Origin: Polynucleobacter sp. MG-5-Ahmo-C2
GTDB taxonomy: Bacteria; Pseudomonadota; Gammaproteobacteria; Burkholderiales; Burkholderiaceae
Assembly: GCF_018687735.1 (NCBI RefSeq)
Contig: NZ_CP061304.1
Span: 1,488,001 to 1,552,000, forward strand
Direction: 5' to 3'
Length of the DNA: 64,000 bases
Under the pieces are notes generated by a model. That model saw only the letters and a list, made by a program, of their open reading frames with translations. It was not told where the DNA came from and made no database searches. The position numbers and the translations under genes were made by a program. This document shows, piece by piece, positions 1-10,393 of this stretch (positions within the stretch are counted from its first letter, which is position 1; each line of letters opens with the position of its first letter).

Positions 1-31
1 AGAAATAAAAAGCGATTGTAGTAAGCGCTGT

Positions 32-1084
32 CTAGACAACAATAGTTTGTGGCGCGCCCTTTGGACGCTCAAGCACCTCGCCAACGGCCCAAGCCTTTAA
101 GCCTTGAGCAGTTAATGACTTGATCGCAGCATCTGCTTGGTTAGAAGAAACAATGACCACCATGCCAATGCCGCAATTGAATACGCGAACCATCTCTGCA
201 TCTGCAACGCCACCCTTCATCTGCAACCAACGGAAGAGCTCAGGCATCTGCCAGCTATCACGATGCAAGACTGCTTGAGTATTCTCTGGAAGAACGCGTG
301 GTACGTTATCTACTAAACCGCCACCGGTAATGTGCGCCATACCCTTCACATCAATTTCAGAAATGAGCTTCAGGAGAGGCTTCACATATATTTCGGTTGG
401 CGCCATCACCACATCGCCGAGTAATTGACCGCCTAAATCGTCAGTAGGTTTTGCGCCTGCGCGTTCGATAATTTTGCGTACCAAAGAATATCCATTGGAA
501 TGCGCACCACTTGAACCAATTGCTAGCACAACATCGCCAGGAACAATAGTATTACCAGTAATAATTTTGGATTTTTCAACCGCGCCAACTGCAAATCCAG
601 CTAGGTCATATTCACCCGGCGGATACATGCCCGGCATCTCGGCAGTTTCACCACCAATTAAGGCGCAGCCAGCGAGTTCGCATCCTTCAGCAATACCGCC
701 AACAACAGTTGCTGCAGTATCCACACTAAGTTTGCCGCAAGCAAAGTAGTCTAAAAAGAAAAGAGGTTCTGCACCTTGGACCAAAATATCGTTGACACTC
801 ATTGCCACCAAATCCTGACCAATGGTGTCGTGGCGATTCCATTCAAATGCTAGGCGAAGCTTTGTGCCCACACCATCAGTACCCGAAACTAAAACAGGCT
901 CCTTGTAACGCTTGGGCACCTCAAAAAGGGCTCCAAAGCCACCAATTCCAGCCAAAACGCCTTCCCGCATGGTTTTCTTGGCTAAAGGTTTGATGCGATC
1001 AACCAAATCATCCCCAGCGTCAATATCGACGCCAGCATCACGGTAGGAAAGGCCTTTTGATGGGGAATTAGTAGATGAAGTCAT
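32..1084 (-). CDS. purM: Phosphoribosylformylglycinamidine cyclo-ligase (AIR synthetase)
   Basis: Cytosolic purine-biosynthesis enzyme that closes the imidazole ring of FGAM to give AIR, using ATP. The 350 residues match the usual family length (about 345). The N-terminal AIRS half shows the glycine-rich [11 protein letters not shown] stretch and [22 protein letters not shown] marks the central nucleotide-binding part, and [17 protein letters not shown] the C-terminal AIRS_C half. The start is an ATG 15-20 bases from the start of a divergent permease gene, so the two share a very short promoter region. purB, purK and purE are also in this window but are not linked to it. Identification is secure. 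Confidence 0.97.
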   Translation of the reverse strand: MTSSTNSPSKGLSYRDAGVDIDAGDDLVDRIKPLAKKTMREGVLAGIGGFGALFEVPKRYKEPVLVSGTDGVGTKLRLAFEWNRHDTIGQDLVAMSVNDILVQGAEPLFFLDYFACGKLSVDTAATVVGGIAEGCELAGCALIGGETAEMPGMYPPGEYDLAGFAVGAVEKSKIITGNTIVPGDVVLAIGSSGAHSNGYSLVRKIIERAGAKPTDDLGGQLLGDVVMAPTEIYVKPLLKLISEIDVKGMAHITGGGLVDNVPRVLPENTQAVLHRDSWQMPELFRWLQMKGGVADAEMVRVFNCGIGMVVIVSSNQADAAIKSLTAQGLKAWAVGEVLERPKGAPQTIVV

Positions 1085-1102
1085 ATTAGAGTCGGAATAT
1101 TG

Positions 1103-2146
1103 GTGAAAAATGTCACTTGGTCAGTAGAATCATTGAATTCTAGAGGATTACTTGTAATGGCTGAAATTTTTACCCCTTTTCTGGCTGCTTTCATTCTGGC
1201 TTACATCCTTAGGCCTGCCTTTCTATGGCTGGAGAGACGACGAGTGCCAACTTCTTTGGGGGCTCTACTGACTGTAGTCCTTGGCTTAGGAGTCTTGATT
1301 GCAATTTTGAGTCTATTTATTAGCCTTCTTAGAACTGAGTTGCCTTTGATTAAGACCCAATTGCCCGGCTGGATTCAAAATACTCAAGCATGGTTAGGTC
1401 CAAAGCTATCTGAATTCCATATTGATGTCGATTGGGGTACCTTAAAAACTACCGCATCTCAAAAAATCTCAGATCATATTAGCGACAATGCTGATGCTCT
1501 CATGACCACTACTTTTGAAACTGTGCTCATGTCTGGCAGCTCTGTAATCGCTGGGTTTGTAAATTCTGTTTTGATTATCTTTGTCATGTTCTATTTACTC
1601 ATCGACTGGGATCACTTCTTTGGACTTGTCAAAAAAATGGTACCGCTGCGCGCTCAAGAAACCGTTCATCACTTAGCAATGCACACGGATGGTTTGCTCT
1701 CACAATATTTACGCGGGATGGTCATCGTCATTTCCATCATGTCTGTTTTTTATAGCATTGGTCTAAGCTTGATTGGCATCAAAGGTTCTGTGGCCTTAGG
1801 TGTATTCACGGCCCTGATGATTGTGATTCCCTATATTGGTATTGCCCTCGGCTTAAGTCTTGCAGTCCTCTCCGCAATTCTACAATTCGGCATTGGCACT
1901 GAGTTGCTTGGGGTTTTAGTGATATTTGGCATCGGTCAACTCCTTGAAGGCTTTTTCTTAACACCCCGACTCATCGGTGAACGAATCGGCTTACACCCCG
2001 TTGCAGTGCTATTTGCCTTGCTACTTTTTGGCAATCTCTTTGGCTTTTTCGGAGTGCTACTTGCGCTGCCGATTAGTGCTGTGAGCTTGGTGTTAGTTCA
2101 ATACCTTTGGTCTGTTTATACGCAAAGCTCTTGGTATCAAAAATAA
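1103..2146 (+). CDS. AI-2E family transporter (PerM/YdiK-type permease)
   Basis: Integral inner-membrane protein of the AI-2E transporter (UPF0118/PerM) family. About 347 residues carry the family pattern: two N-terminal hydrophobic segments (around [11 protein letters not shown] and [21 protein letters not shown]), a long soluble loop, then a cluster of membrane spans ending in a glycine-rich helix ([18 protein letters not shown]). The motif [23 protein letters not shown] is typical. Substrate is unknown; family members have been linked to autoinducer export and Na+/H+ exchange, so no function is assigned. I take the GTG at 1103 (MKNVTW) as start; a TTG one codon upstream or an ATG at 1157 are alternatives. 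In this lineage it precedes hda. Confidence 0.88.
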   Translation: MKNVTWSVESLNSRGLLVMAEIFTPFLAAFILAYILRPAFLWLERRRVPTSLGALLTVVLGLGVLIAILSLFISLLRTELPLIKTQLPGWIQNTQAWLGPKLSEFHIDVDWGTLKTTASQKISDHISDNADALMTTTFETVLMSGSSVIAGFVNSVLIIFVMFYLLIDWDHFFGLVKKMVPLRAQETVHHLAMHTDGLLSQYLRGMVIVISIMSVFYSIGLSLIGIKGSVALGVFTALMIVIPYIGIALGLSLAVLSAILQFGIGTELLGVLVIFGIGQLLEGFFLTPRLIGERIGLHPVAVLFALLLFGNLFGFFGVLLALPISAVSLVLVQYLWSVYTQSSWYQK

Positions 2147-2156
2147 TTTCGCAGTA

Positions 2157-2912
2157 ATGAATACACCCTCACTTCCAAGACAATTCGCTTTAGACCTTAG
2201 CCACATACCCAAAGCTAGTCTAGATAACTATCTACCTAGCAAAGACCTGGCTTTAGTTTCCGCATTACAGAATCTTTCAGAATCTTGGCAAGATCTTGCT
2301 CATACACAATCTAGCAATCCACTGAACAATCGCTGGATTTATTGGTGGGGCCCAGAAGGATCTGGGCGCAGTCATTTACTAGATGCCATGACAAACGCCG
2401 CAGAGAATGCGAAGATTCAATCTTTTTCTCTCAATCCGAGAGAGCCCATCTCCTGGGTGCGTGTTGAAGAAAAAATGGGCTCTCTTGCACAAAGTGATAC
2501 GCCATCAGTTATTACCGTTGACGATGTGGATGCCTTAGACGAGCGCCTGATGGGCGCTTTATTTCGCATTCTCAACGGCGTTCAAGCCAGCAAGAACATT
2601 CATATTTTTATGGTCGGCAAGGCTGCTCCAGCCAATTTAGAAATACGCGAAGACCTGCGCACCCGCCTTGGATGGGGTTTGGTCTTTCAAACGCAACTTT
2701 TGGATGATGGTGAGAAAATACAAGCTTTAGAGCAAGCAGCTAAGGCTCGAGGATTGGTTTTGTCCCCAGATGTATTGCCTTGGTTATTAAATCGCTTTTA
2801 TCGGGACATGCCCAATTTAATGGCCTTAATTGATGCTTTGGATGCGTATTCATTAGAAACAAAACGTGCCGTAACCTTGCCCCTCGTTCGCGAGCTCTTA
2901 CAGTCAAAATAA
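2157..2912 (+). CDS. hda: DnaA regulatory inactivator Hda
   Basis: DnaA-like AAA+ protein that, with the sliding clamp, stimulates ATP hydrolysis on DnaA and prevents re-initiation of replication. 251 residues, only the AAA+ module with no DNA-binding domain IV, as expected for Hda. The N-terminal PRQFALDL resembles the clamp-binding QL(S/D)L-type peptide. Walker A is degenerate (GPEGSGRSH, near residue 65), Walker B is VITVDDVDAL, and RDMPNLMALIDALDAYSL near the C-terminus is the sensor II region. It starts 10 bases after the permease stop without a convincing Shine-Dalgarno, suggesting co-transcription. Confidence 0.93.
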   Translation: MNTPSLPRQFALDLSHIPKASLDNYLPSKDLALVSALQNLSESWQDLAHTQSSNPLNNRWIYWWGPEGSGRSHLLDAMTNAAENAKIQSFSLNPREPISWVRVEEKMGSLAQSDTPSVITVDDVDALDERLMGALFRILNGVQASKNIHIFMVGKAAPANLEIREDLRTRLGWGLVFQTQLLDDGEKIQALEQAAKARGLVLSPDVLPWLLNRFYRDMPNLMALIDALDAYSLETKRAVTLPLVRELLQSK

Positions 2913-2931
2913 TTTACTTGATATTCAATTT

Positions 2932-3612
2932 GTGACCCAGCTAGCCCTCTTCGATTTAGATCACACCCTCCTACCTTGCGACAGCGATTATGAGTGGGGT
3001 CAATTTCTAGCGCGCATCGGCGTGGTCGACAGTGAGTATTACGCCAAACAAAATGAGCGCTTCTATCAAGACTATAAAGATGGCAAGCTCAATATTCATG
3101 AATTTTTACGCTTCGCCTTAAAGCCTCTTTCAGAACATTCGCGTGCCCAACTCAGAGATTGGCACGATACTTTCATGAAAGAAGTCATTAATAGTCAACT
3201 ACGCCAAGAAGCGATTGACCTAGTAAAGCGCCATCAAGATGCCGGTGATCTTTGCTGTGTCATCACGGCAACCAATAGCTTTGTCACACGCCCGATTGTG
3301 GAAAGTTTTGGCATCGCACACCTGATTGCAACTGAACCCGCCACCGTCGACAATAATCCTGTCGCTAATTACACCGGCGAAGTGAAGGGCATACCGAATT
3401 TCCGCGAGGGCAAAATTCAAAATCTGCATGACTGGCTGGCAGCGCAAAAACTCTCTTTTGATCAGATGCCGCGGAGTTATTTCTATTCCGACTCGATAAA
3501 TGACCTTCCTTTATTAGAAGAGGTCAGCAATCCTATTGCCACAAATCCAGATGATCGCTTGCGCCAAGAAGCTAGCAAACGTCATTGGCCTATTCTTGAA
3601 CTGTTTACATGA
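2932..3612 (+). CDS. HAD-IB family hydrolase (phosphoserine-phosphatase-like)
   Basis: Haloacid dehalogenase superfamily phosphatase, subfamily IB. All HAD motifs are visible: the nucleophile motif ALFDLDHTLLP (Asp8 nucleophile, Asp10 acid/base), the motif II threonine in VITATNSF, and the metal-binding motif YSDSINDLPLL near residue 190. 226 residues is normal for the SerB-like IB branch. The substrate cannot be read from the sequence: phosphoserine, histidinol phosphate and phospholipid phosphatases all share this architecture. The start is a GTG; the stop overlaps the pcnB ATG by four bases (ATGA), which implies translational coupling to pcnB. Confidence 0.88.
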   Translation: MTQLALFDLDHTLLPCDSDYEWGQFLARIGVVDSEYYAKQNERFYQDYKDGKLNIHEFLRFALKPLSEHSRAQLRDWHDTFMKEVINSQLRQEAIDLVKRHQDAGDLCCVITATNSFVTRPIVESFGIAHLIATEPATVDNNPVANYTGEVKGIPNFREGKIQNLHDWLAAQKLSFDQMPRSYFYSDSINDLPLLEEVSNPIATNPDDRLRQEASKRHWPILELFT

Positions 3613-5012
3613 TTACTAAGTTCATCAAACGCATCCTGCGTCGCGACCCCATGGCAAAGCATACGCAAGCCAACAAAAGTGGGGCGCCAAAACGCATTTC
3701 TAAAAAAGCACACCGCATTGATCCCCATTTACTCTCAAAAAATGCTGTCAAAGTAACGCACACCCTTCAGCAAGCCGGCTTTGAAGCCTTCATTGTTGGC
3801 GGGGCAGTACGCGATCTCGTTTTAGGCATTGGCCCAAAAGATTTTGACGTTGCTACTAACGCCACCCCAGACCAAGTCCAAAGACTGTTTCGCAAGGCGC
3901 GCCTAATTGGCCGTCGCTTTCAGATTGTGCACGTAACTTTCTTTGGCAAAGGTCACCCTGAAATCATTGAAGTTTCCACCTTCAGAGCCTTGTTGGATAA
4001 CGCTGGTGACCATGTTGCCGAAAGCGGTCGCATATTGCGCGATAACGTCTGGGGCTCACAAGGCGAAGATGCTGCAAGAAGAGACTTCACTATCAACGCT
4101 ATGTATTACGATCCGTCTAGCGAAACAGTGCTCGACTATCACGGCGGCATGGCAGATATGCAAAAGAAAACTTTGCGTATGATCGGTGACCCAGCAAAAC
4201 GCTATCGCGAAGATCCCATTCGTATGTTGAGAGCCATACGTTTTGCTGCAAAGACCGAATTTACTTTAGACGCTGCTACCCGCGAGCCCATTGCTAAGCT
4301 AAGCAATCTTTTGCAGGATGTTCCATCGGCTAGACTTTTTGATGAAATCCTCAAGTTACTCATGTCTGGCTATTCTTGGGCTGCGATTCAGGGCTTGAGA
4401 GATGCAGGTCTTCATCATGGTTTATTGCCATTACTTGATCACATTCTGGATAGTGGCGAAGATTCTAAGGGTGCAAATAATTTCGTTAAATTAGCATTAG
4501 CCAATACCGACGAACGAATTCAGTCCGGAAAAAGTGTTTCTGCTGGATTCCTCTTTGCCACCTTACTTTGGCCTGATCTGCTGAAAAACTGGAAAGCCAA
4601 TATTGCCAAAGGTATATCCAATATCCCTGCGCTACACGATGCCATGGATGATACGATTGCCACTCAAAGTAGCGGTATGACGATTCAACGGCGCTTTGAG
4701 AGTGATATGCGCGAGATCTGGTCAATGCAGCCCCGCTTTGAAAAACGGGTTGGCCGCTATCCCTACCGCCTCATTGAATCCCCACGCTTTAGGGCTGGCT
4801 ATGACTTCATGCTCCTGCGCTGCGCAACTGGTGAGCAAAACCCTGCTATTGGCGAATGGTGGACCAATTTCATTGCCTCCGATCCAGCAGGGCAAGAAGC
4901 CTTGATGGCTAGCGCCAAAAGTGACCCGGGGAACAGCGTGAGCTCTCCAACTAAACGGCGGCGGCGCCGAAAACCTAAATCTGCCTCAACTCCCGAACCT
5001 GAAGCAAGCTAA
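3609..5012 (+). CDS. pcnB: Poly(A) polymerase I (class II CCA-adding family)
   Basis: Adds 3' poly(A) tails that destabilise RNAs. The nucleotidyltransferase signature VGGAVRDLVLGIGPKDFDVAT (residues 63-83) includes the metal-binding pair Asp78/Asp80. It is followed by RRFQIVHV and the second carboxylate region EDAARRDFTINAM, then the RNA-head binding element RYREDPIRMLRAIRFAAK. The C-terminus is a basic tail (TKRRRRRKPKSAS), which is usual for PcnB and absent from CCA-adding enzymes; together with length (467 aa) this favours PcnB. The ATG at 3609 overlaps the upstream stop; an internal ATG at 3651 is possible. It is followed by folK, the conserved pcnB-folK-panB order of proteobacteria. Confidence 0.94.
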   Translation: MITKFIKRILRRDPMAKHTQANKSGAPKRISKKAHRIDPHLLSKNAVKVTHTLQQAGFEAFIVGGAVRDLVLGIGPKDFDVATNATPDQVQRLFRKARLIGRRFQIVHVTFFGKGHPEIIEVSTFRALLDNAGDHVAESGRILRDNVWGSQGEDAARRDFTINAMYYDPSSETVLDYHGGMADMQKKTLRMIGDPAKRYREDPIRMLRAIRFAAKTEFTLDAATREPIAKLSNLLQDVPSARLFDEILKLLMSGYSWAAIQGLRDAGLHHGLLPLLDHILDSGEDSKGANNFVKLALANTDERIQSGKSVSAGFLFATLLWPDLLKNWKANIAKGISNIPALHDAMDDTIATQSSGMTIQRRFESDMREIWSMQPRFEKRVGRYPYRLIESPRFRAGYDFMLLRCATGEQNPAIGEWWTNFIASDPAGQEALMASAKSDPGNSVSSPTKRRRRRKPKSASTPEPEAS

Positions 5013-5064
5013 GCAAACTTAGAGAAATTTCAGTAAAGTAGTTTTATCTCAAGTTTGGAATCGT

Positions 5065-5592
5065 ATGGCACGAGCATTTATTGGATTTGGTGGCAATATC
5101 GGCGACACACGGCAGCTCATTACTGACGCAATTGTTTGCCTTGCGCTGCGTGCTGAATTACAAATTCTTGCCAAAAGCTGTTTTTATCAAAGTGCGCCCG
5201 TAGAAGCAAGCGGTGGCGACTATATCAATGCTGTAATCGAAATTGAAACCGAACTTACACCCTATGGACTGCTGTATGTCTGTCAAGCGATTGAACAAGA
5301 GTTTGGCAGAGAGCGCCCCTACTCCAATGCGCCTCGTACACTTGATCTCGATATCCTGTCTTTTGAAGGTGTTACCCAAAACGATACTGCGCTGATTTTG
5401 CCTCACCCAAGAATGATTGAGCGTTCGTTTGTCCTCCTCCCTCTTCTGGAAATCGCACCTAATTTCTTTTTGCCAGATCTCGGCGAACTCAAGGCCTATT
5501 TACCCCAAGTTGCCCACCAAAGAATTGAAAAACTACCCTGCAGGAACTGCAATTGTGGGGAAAAAGACGTTTATAGCCAATCGGCGCATTAA
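5065..5592 (+). CDS. folK: 6-hydroxymethyl-7,8-dihydropterin pyrophosphokinase (HPPK)
   Basis: Transfers pyrophosphate from ATP to 6-hydroxymethyl-dihydropterin in folate synthesis. The start FIGFGGNIGD is the family's GSNLGD-like N-terminal element. The signature RPYSNAPRTLDLDILSFEG (about residues 90-108) carries the DLD metal-binding aspartates, and LPHPRMIERSFVLLPLLEI completes the domain. At 175 residues it is slightly longer than E. coli FolK (159), with a cysteine-containing tail (PCRNCNCGEK) that is not part of the core fold. It lies between pcnB and panB with short gaps. Confidence 0.95.
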   Translation: MARAFIGFGGNIGDTRQLITDAIVCLALRAELQILAKSCFYQSAPVEASGGDYINAVIEIETELTPYGLLYVCQAIEQEFGRERPYSNAPRTLDLDILSFEGVTQNDTALILPHPRMIERSFVLLPLLEIAPNFFLPDLGELKAYLPQVAHQRIEKLPCRNCNCGEKDVYSQSAH

Positions 5593-5609
5593 TTCATTAA
5601 ACTCTCGCC

Positions 5610-6425
5610 ATGGGTTACTTACAAGGCGATAAGCCAATCACCATTACCAAACTCCTCGCTATGCATGCTGAGCGAGAGAAAATTACTATGCTCACCGCAT
5701 ATGACTCGACTATGTCTGCGCTACTCAATCGCTGCGGAGTCGAGACTATTTTAATTGGTGACTCATTGGGCAACGTCATTCAAGGTCACTCCAGCACCAC
5801 GCCAGTGACTATTGAGCAAATGGCCTATCACACTGAATGTGTGGCGCGCGTCAATACCCATGCATTCCTAATAGCAGACCTTCCATTTGCAAGTTACGGC
5901 GATCCAGCCCAAGCACTAGATTCTGCAGCAGAGCTGATGCGCGCTGGTGCCGACATGGTCAAACTTGAGGGCGGGGACTGGCAAGTAGACATCATTCAAT
6001 ATCTGGTTGAACGCAGCGTTCCTGTTTGCGCACACCTTGGCTTGCTTCCACAATCAGTCCATCTTTTGGGTGGCTATAAGGTACAAGGCAAATCTAAAGA
6101 TGCTGCAAGTCATATGCTTGAACAAGCGCTAGCTTGCCAGGAAGCCGGTGCGCAGATGGTCGTGCTTGAAGCAATTCCTTCGTCACTCGGAGAAAAGATT
6201 ACTGCCGAACTTCATATCCCAACCATCGGAATTGGTGCAGGACCAGATTGCTCCGGCCAGGTCTTGGTCTTACAAGATATGTTGGGTATCAGTCCAGGAA
6301 AACCACCCAAGTTTGTTAAAAACTTTATGGATGGTCACCAGTCAGTTGAGGCAGCGATTAAAGCTTACGTGCGCGACGTGAAGTCCGGAAAATTCCCCGG
6401 ACTCGAGCACGGTTTTGCTGGCTAA
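5610..6425 (+). CDS. panB: 3-methyl-2-oxobutanoate hydroxymethyltransferase
   Basis: First committed step of pantothenate synthesis: transfers the hydroxymethyl group of methylene-THF to alpha-ketoisovalerate, giving ketopantoate. The TIM-barrel signatures are clear: [29 protein letters not shown] with the magnesium-binding aspartate (GDS), [34 protein letters not shown] and the catalytic glutamate in VVLEAIPS. 271 residues versus about 264 in E. coli. The gene ends seven bases before the dnaJ stop on the opposite strand, with the palindrome GGCTAATTAGCC spanning the gap. Confidence 0.97.
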   Translation: MGYLQGDKPITITKLLAMHAEREKITMLTAYDSTMSALLNRCGVETILIGDSLGNVIQGHSSTTPVTIEQMAYHTECVARVNTHAFLIADLPFASYGDPAQALDSAAELMRAGADMVKLEGGDWQVDIIQYLVERSVPVCAHLGLLPQSVHLLGGYKVQGKSKDAASHMLEQALACQEAGAQMVVLEAIPSSLGEKITAELHIPTIGIGAGPDCSGQVLVLQDMLGISPGKPPKFVKNFMDGHQSVEAAIKAYVRDVKSGKFPGLEHGFAG

Positions 6426-6432
6426 TTAGCCT

Positions 6433-7572
6433 CTAATTAAAGAAGCTCTTAACACCTTCAAACCAGCCTTTTTGCTGTGGGTTATGTTTATCGCCACCGG
6501 ATTTGAGGCTTTCATCAAACTTTTGAAGTAGTTTTTTCTGCTCATCAGTTAACTTGACTGGCGTCTCAACTAAAACATGCACAAAGAGATCGCCCACCAA
6601 AGCTGAACGTAGTCCTTTAATGCCTTTATTACGCAAACGGAAAGTCTTACCTGTTTGAGTGCCCTCTGGAATCGGAAATTCCACGCGACCTGATAAGGTT
6701 GGAACCTCGATTTCACCGCCAATGGTTGCCGTTGCAAATGAAATCGGCATTTGTACATGCAAGTCGCTGCCGTCACGCTCAAATACTGGATGCGGCTTTA
6801 CACGAACTTCTACGTAGAGATCGCCTGATGGGCCGCCGTTAATACCGGGCTCACCATTACCAACTGAGCGCACGCGCATGCCATCATCAATGCCTGCTGG
6901 AATTTTAATCTCCAGGGTTTTTTGCTCTTTGTGCTTGCCTGTGCCATGACAGGTTTTACAAGGCTTGGGAATGTACTCACCAGTACCGCGGCACTTTGGA
7001 CATGTCTGCTGCATAGAGAAGAAACCCTGCTGGACACGCACTTGACCATGGCCATCACAGGTAGAACATTTTTCTGCTTTTGTACCAGGCTCTGCGCCAG
7101 TACCATGACATGGCTTGCAATTGCTCCAGCTGGGTATACGAATCTGTGTGGTGTATCCCTCGGCCGCTTGCTCGAGAGTGATATCCATGTTGTAGCGCAG
7201 ATCGGAACCCTTATAAACCTGCGGACCAGCATGGCGCCCACCACCTTGACCAAAGATATCGCCAAAAATATCCCCAAAGGCATCAGCAAATCCGCCGCCA
7301 CCGAAACCGCCGCCGCCGAAACCACCGCCACCCATTGAGGGATCAACGCCCGCGTGCCCATACTGGTCATAAGCGGCACGTTTATTGGGGTCGGAGAGTG
7401 TTTCGTAAGCTTCTTTAGCTTCTTTAAATTGCGCTTCAGCCGTTTTACTATCGGGATTGCGATCGGGGTGATACTTCATTGCCAGTTTGCGATAAGCCTT
7501 TTTGAGCTCTTCGTCATTAGCACCTTTTGCTACACCAAGCACTTCATAAAAATCGCGTTTACTTTTAGGCAC
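6433..7572 (-). CDS. dnaJ: Chaperone DnaJ (Hsp40)
   Basis: Co-chaperone that delivers clients to DnaK and stimulates its ATPase. Domain order is canonical: J domain (residues 1-70) with the HPD triad at 35-37, a Gly/Phe-rich linker built of GGGGF repeats (about 80-115), four CxxCxGxG zinc motifs ([32 protein letters not shown]), and the C-terminal client-binding domains. 379 residues, full type I DnaJ. It lies 100 bases downstream of dnaK on the same strand, with a strong hairpin in the gap that probably tunes dnaJ relative to dnaK. Confidence 0.98.
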   Translation of the reverse strand: MPKSKRDFYEVLGVAKGANDEELKKAYRKLAMKYHPDRNPDSKTAEAQFKEAKEAYETLSDPNKRAAYDQYGHAGVDPSMGGGGFGGGGFGGGGFADAFGDIFGDIFGQGGGRHAGPQVYKGSDLRYNMDITLEQAAEGYTTQIRIPSWSNCKPCHGTGAEPGTKAEKCSTCDGHGQVRVQQGFFSMQQTCPKCRGTGEYIPKPCKTCHGTGKHKEQKTLEIKIPAGIDDGMRVRSVGNGEPGINGGPSGDLYVEVRVKPHPVFERDGSDLHVQMPISFATATIGGEIEVPTLSGRVEFPIPEGTQTGKTFRLRNKGIKGLRSALVGDLFVHVLVETPVKLTDEQKKLLQKFDESLKSGGDKHNPQQKGWFEGVKSFFN

Positions 7573-7601
7573 GGCCTATTCCTCTCAACAACCTGAATGA
7601 C

Positions 7602-7626
7602 ACAAGTCGGCACGAGGCCGACTTGT
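7602..7626 (-). terminator. Perfect hairpin in the dnaK-dnaJ gap
   Basis: A 10-bp perfect inverted repeat (arms ACAAGTCGGC and GCCGACTTGT) encloses a five-base loop. Read in the direction of dnaK and dnaJ, it is not followed by a T run, so it is more likely an attenuating or mRNA-stabilising stem than a full terminator. On the + strand it is followed by TTGTTT but no gene reads into it from that side. Confidence 0.6.
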
Positions 7627-7672
7627 TGTTTAAGCACATCAAAACTACGTTAATAGATATCCAATGACTTGA

Positions 7673-9607
7673 TTACTTCTTGTCATCAACCTCTTTAAAG
7701 TCAGCATCCACTACGTCAGCATCTGGCGCAGCGCCAGGAGCTGCACCACCAGGGGCTGCGCCTGCAGCTGCACCAGCTTTAGCCTGCTCAGCAGCCATGA
7801 CCTTTTCACCAAGTTTCTGACTTGCCTTACCCAAAGCTTCGGTCTTCGTTTCAATGGCTTCTTTATCGCTGCCCTTGATTGCTTCATCTAGTTCTTTGAG
7901 GGCCACTTCAATGACTTCTTTTTCAGACGCTTCTAAGCTGGCACCATGCTCTTCTAAAGCCTTCTTAGTAGAGTGAGCCAAGGCATCAGCAGTATTGCGA
8001 GCCGTTACCAACTCTAATGCTTTCTTATCTTCAGCAGCATTGGCTTCAGCATCTTTCACCATGCGTTGAATTTCTTCTTCAGTCAAACCAGAGTTCGCCT
8101 TAATAGTGATCTTGTTCTCTTTGCCAGTAGTCTTGTCTTTTGCTGTTACATGCAAAATGCCGTTAGCATCAATATCAAAAGTCACTTCAATTTGTGGCAT
8201 ACCGCGTTGGGCTGGTGCGATACCTTCGAGGTTGAATTCACCGAGCAATTTATTTGCAGCAGCCATCTCGCGCTCACCTTGGAAGCATTTGATGGTTACA
8301 GCAGGCTGATTATCTTCCGCTGTGGAGTAAACCTGTGAATGCTTGGTAGGGATCGTTGTGTTCTTTGGAATCATCTTGGTCATTACGCCGCCAAGAGTTT
8401 CGATACCCAATGACAATGGAGTAACGTCCAAGAGCAATACGTCTTTACGATCGCCAGACAATACAGAGCCTTGAATCGCAGCACCAACAGCAACTGCCTC
8501 ATCTGGGTTTACGTCTTTACGTGGTTCTTTGCCAAAGATCTCTTTAACTTTATCTTGAACAGCCGGCATACGAGTTTGACCGCCGACCAAGATCACGTCA
8601 TCGATATCCGCCACGTTTACACCAGCATCTTTAATGGCAGTTAAGCAAGGACCAGCCGTACGATTGATCAACTCTTCAACCAAAGACTCCAACTTGGCTC
8701 GGGTCAACTTCAAGTTCAAATGCTTAGGGCCACTAGCGTCAGCTGTCACGTAAGGCAAATTAATTTCAGTTTGTTGCGCAGATGACAATTCGATCTTGGC
8801 TTTTTCGGCAGCGTCTTTTAGACGTTGCAATGCCAAGACATCTTTACTCAAATCAACGCCTTGCTCTTTCTTGAACTCAGCAATGATCCAGTCAATAATG
8901 CGCTGGTCAAAGTCTTCACCACCCAAGAATGTATCACCGTTAGTTGAGAGCACTTCAAATTGCTTTTCACCATCAACGTTAGCAATCTCAATGATGGATA
9001 CGTCGAATGTACCGCCACCCAAGTCATACACAGCGATCTTGCGATCTACTTTGTCTTGCTTGTCCAAGCCAAATGCTAATGCAGCAGCAGTTGGCTCATT
9101 AATAATGCGTTTCACATCTAGGCCAGCAATACGACCAGCATCTTTAGTTGCTTGGCGTTGGCTATCATTAAAGTAGGCGGGAACAGTAATCACCGCTTCC
9201 GTTACCTCTTCACCCAAATAATCTTCAGCAGTTTTTTTCATCTTGCGCAAGATTTCTGCAGAAACTTGCTGTGGCGCCATTTTCTTATCGCGTGCTGAAA
9301 CCCAAGCATCGCCGTTCTCTGCCTGGACAATTGCGTAAGGCATTAGACCAATATCTTTTTGCACCTCAGGATCGGTGAATTTACGACCCATCAAACGCTT
9401 CACCGCATAGATTGTGTTTTTAGGATTGGTTACTGACTGACGCTTAGCTGGTGCACCAACCAATACCTCACCATCTTCAACGTAAGCGATGATGGATGGA
9501 GTTGTGCGACCGCCTTCTGCATTCTCGACAACCTTAGGTGCATTGTTTTCAACGACTGAAACGCACGAGTTAGTGGTTCCCAAGTCGATTCCGATAATCT
9601 TTCCCAT
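7673..9607 (-). CDS. dnaK: Chaperone DnaK (Hsp70)
   Basis: ATP-driven Hsp70 chaperone. 644 residues. The nucleotide-binding domain begins [13 protein letters not shown] (about 5-17), with the Hsp70 signatures [14 protein letters not shown] and [14 protein letters not shown]; the linker [18 protein letters not shown] leads into the substrate-binding domain (about 390-510) and the helical lid. The C-terminus is an Ala/Gly/Pro-rich stretch ending [11 protein letters not shown], usual for bacterial DnaK. A Shine-Dalgarno GGAG precedes the ATG. It has its own sigma-32-type promoter (9696-9724) and is separated from grpE by a terminator, so it can be transcribed independently. Confidence 0.98.
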   Translation of the reverse strand: MGKIIGIDLGTTNSCVSVVENNAPKVVENAEGGRTTPSIIAYVEDGEVLVGAPAKRQSVTNPKNTIYAVKRLMGRKFTDPEVQKDIGLMPYAIVQAENGDAWVSARDKKMAPQQVSAEILRKMKKTAEDYLGEEVTEAVITVPAYFNDSQRQATKDAGRIAGLDVKRIINEPTAAALAFGLDKQDKVDRKIAVYDLGGGTFDVSIIEIANVDGEKQFEVLSTNGDTFLGGEDFDQRIIDWIIAEFKKEQGVDLSKDVLALQRLKDAAEKAKIELSSAQQTEINLPYVTADASGPKHLNLKLTRAKLESLVEELINRTAGPCLTAIKDAGVNVADIDDVILVGGQTRMPAVQDKVKEIFGKEPRKDVNPDEAVAVGAAIQGSVLSGDRKDVLLLDVTPLSLGIETLGGVMTKMIPKNTTIPTKHSQVYSTAEDNQPAVTIKCFQGEREMAAANKLLGEFNLEGIAPAQRGMPQIEVTFDIDANGILHVTAKDKTTGKENKITIKANSGLTEEEIQRMVKDAEANAAEDKKALELVTARNTADALAHSTKKALEEHGASLEASEKEVIEVALKELDEAIKGSDKEAIETKTEALGKASQKLGEKVMAAEQAKAGAAAGAAPGGAAPGAAPDADVVDADFKEVDDKK

Positions 9608-9695
9608 AATTGCTCCAAAAAATTAAGTTACTTTGTTGTACTTCTAATGTGTAAGCGGCAATTCCCAGAACTACCGCAAATATTCCAATATTGAG

Positions 9696-9724
9696 TAAAT
9701 GGGGGCTAAAAAGTCGAATTCAAG
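9696..9724 (-). promoter_or_regulatory. Sigma-32 (RpoH) heat-shock promoter of dnaK
   Basis: On the minus strand the -35 element is CTTGAA (9724-9719) and the -10 element is CCCCATTTA (9704-9696) with a 14-base spacer. This is essentially the E. coli RpoH consensus (CTTGAA, 13-15 bases, CCCCATNT). It lies about 90 bases upstream of the dnaK ATG and just downstream of the grpE terminator. No CIRCE inverted repeat is present here. Confidence 0.85.
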
Positions 9725-9736
9725 GGTAGAAACAGC

Positions 9737-9762
9737 AAAAAAGGCAGAAATCTGCCTTTTTT
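9737..9762 (-). terminator. Rho-independent terminator after grpE
   Basis: A symmetric inverted repeat: arms GGCAGA and TCTGCC flanked by six A and six T residues around a two-base centre. Read from grpE it gives a GC stem followed by a T run. It insulates dnaK from grpE transcription. Confidence 0.8.
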
Positions 9763-9798
9763 ATGCTTTTATAAGGCTTTTAGCCCTACTGATTGGGT

Positions 9799-10341
9799 TT
9801 ATTTAGGGGCGCTAACCGTCACCAAAGCAGGTCTAAGCACCCGATCAGCTACGGTATAGCCCCTTTGAAGGACTGAAACCACAGTATTGGCGTCTTGCTC
9901 AGAGGGGACCGAGGCAATTGCTTGGTGATGATGGGGGTCGAACTTATCGCCGACCGCAGGGTTAATTTCAGTCATTCGGCCTTTATCAAACGCAGATAAG
10001 AGCTGCTTGAGCGTGATTTCTAATCCTTCTTTAAAAGCCTTAGCATCGCCGGCATCAGTACTCAATGCTGCATACAGGCTATCAGTAACTGGCACTAAGT
10101 GCTCGGCAAAACTTTCAATCGCAAACTTATGCGCCTTGGCAATATCTTCAACTGCACGACGACGAATATTCTCACCTTCCGCTTTGGCTCTTAAGAAGTT
10201 ATCTTCTAACTCGCCAATTTTTTGATTAAGCTCCGCAATCTCTTGCTCGGGAGTTTTGACAGCAGCAACTTCAGGAGCTGCTTCAGCTGGAGCATCCGCT
10301 GCTGGATTCTCTTGCTCTGGATTAGTGTTTTCTTGTGTCAT
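9799..10341 (-). CDS. grpE: Nucleotide exchange factor GrpE
   Basis: Releases ADP from DnaK. 180 residues: an acidic, Ala/Pro/Glu-rich disordered N-terminus (about 1-30), a long helix ([32 protein letters not shown]) that forms the dimeric coiled coil, then the beta-domain with [20 protein letters not shown] and the C-terminal signature [24 protein letters not shown]. It lies downstream of hemH on the same strand, with a sigma-32-type promoter in the intervening 75 bases, and ends at its own terminator. Confidence 0.96.
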   Translation of the reverse strand: MTQENTNPEQENPAADAPAEAAPEVAAVKTPEQEIAELNQKIGELEDNFLRAKAEGENIRRRAVEDIAKAHKFAIESFAEHLVPVTDSLYAALSTDAGDAKAFKEGLEITLKQLLSAFDKGRMTEINPAVGDKFDPHHHQAIASVPSEQDANTVVSVLQRGYTVADRVLRPALVTVSAPK

Positions 10342-10393
10342 GGATGCTCATTCACTTTTCTGTATTTGTTTTACGTAAGGCTAGTGCAAATGA

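Noticed and set aside
6383..6402. Inverted repeat GTCCGG / CCGGAC near the end of panB
   Set aside because: It lies within conserved coding sequence and is not followed by a T run; a terminator role is not supported.
6922..7338. Open frame of 138 codons on the + strand opposite dnaJ
   Set aside because: Antisense to the conserved J, Gly-rich and zinc-finger coding region; its composition follows from the dnaJ codons and it has no recognisable domain.
7270..7340. GCC/ACC-rich tandem repeat
   Set aside because: It encodes the Gly/Phe-rich linker of DnaJ and needs no other explanation.
9608..9800. Search for a CIRCE element upstream of dnaK and grpE
   Set aside because: No TTAGCACTC/GAGTGCTAA pair is present; only sigma-32-type boxes and a terminator.
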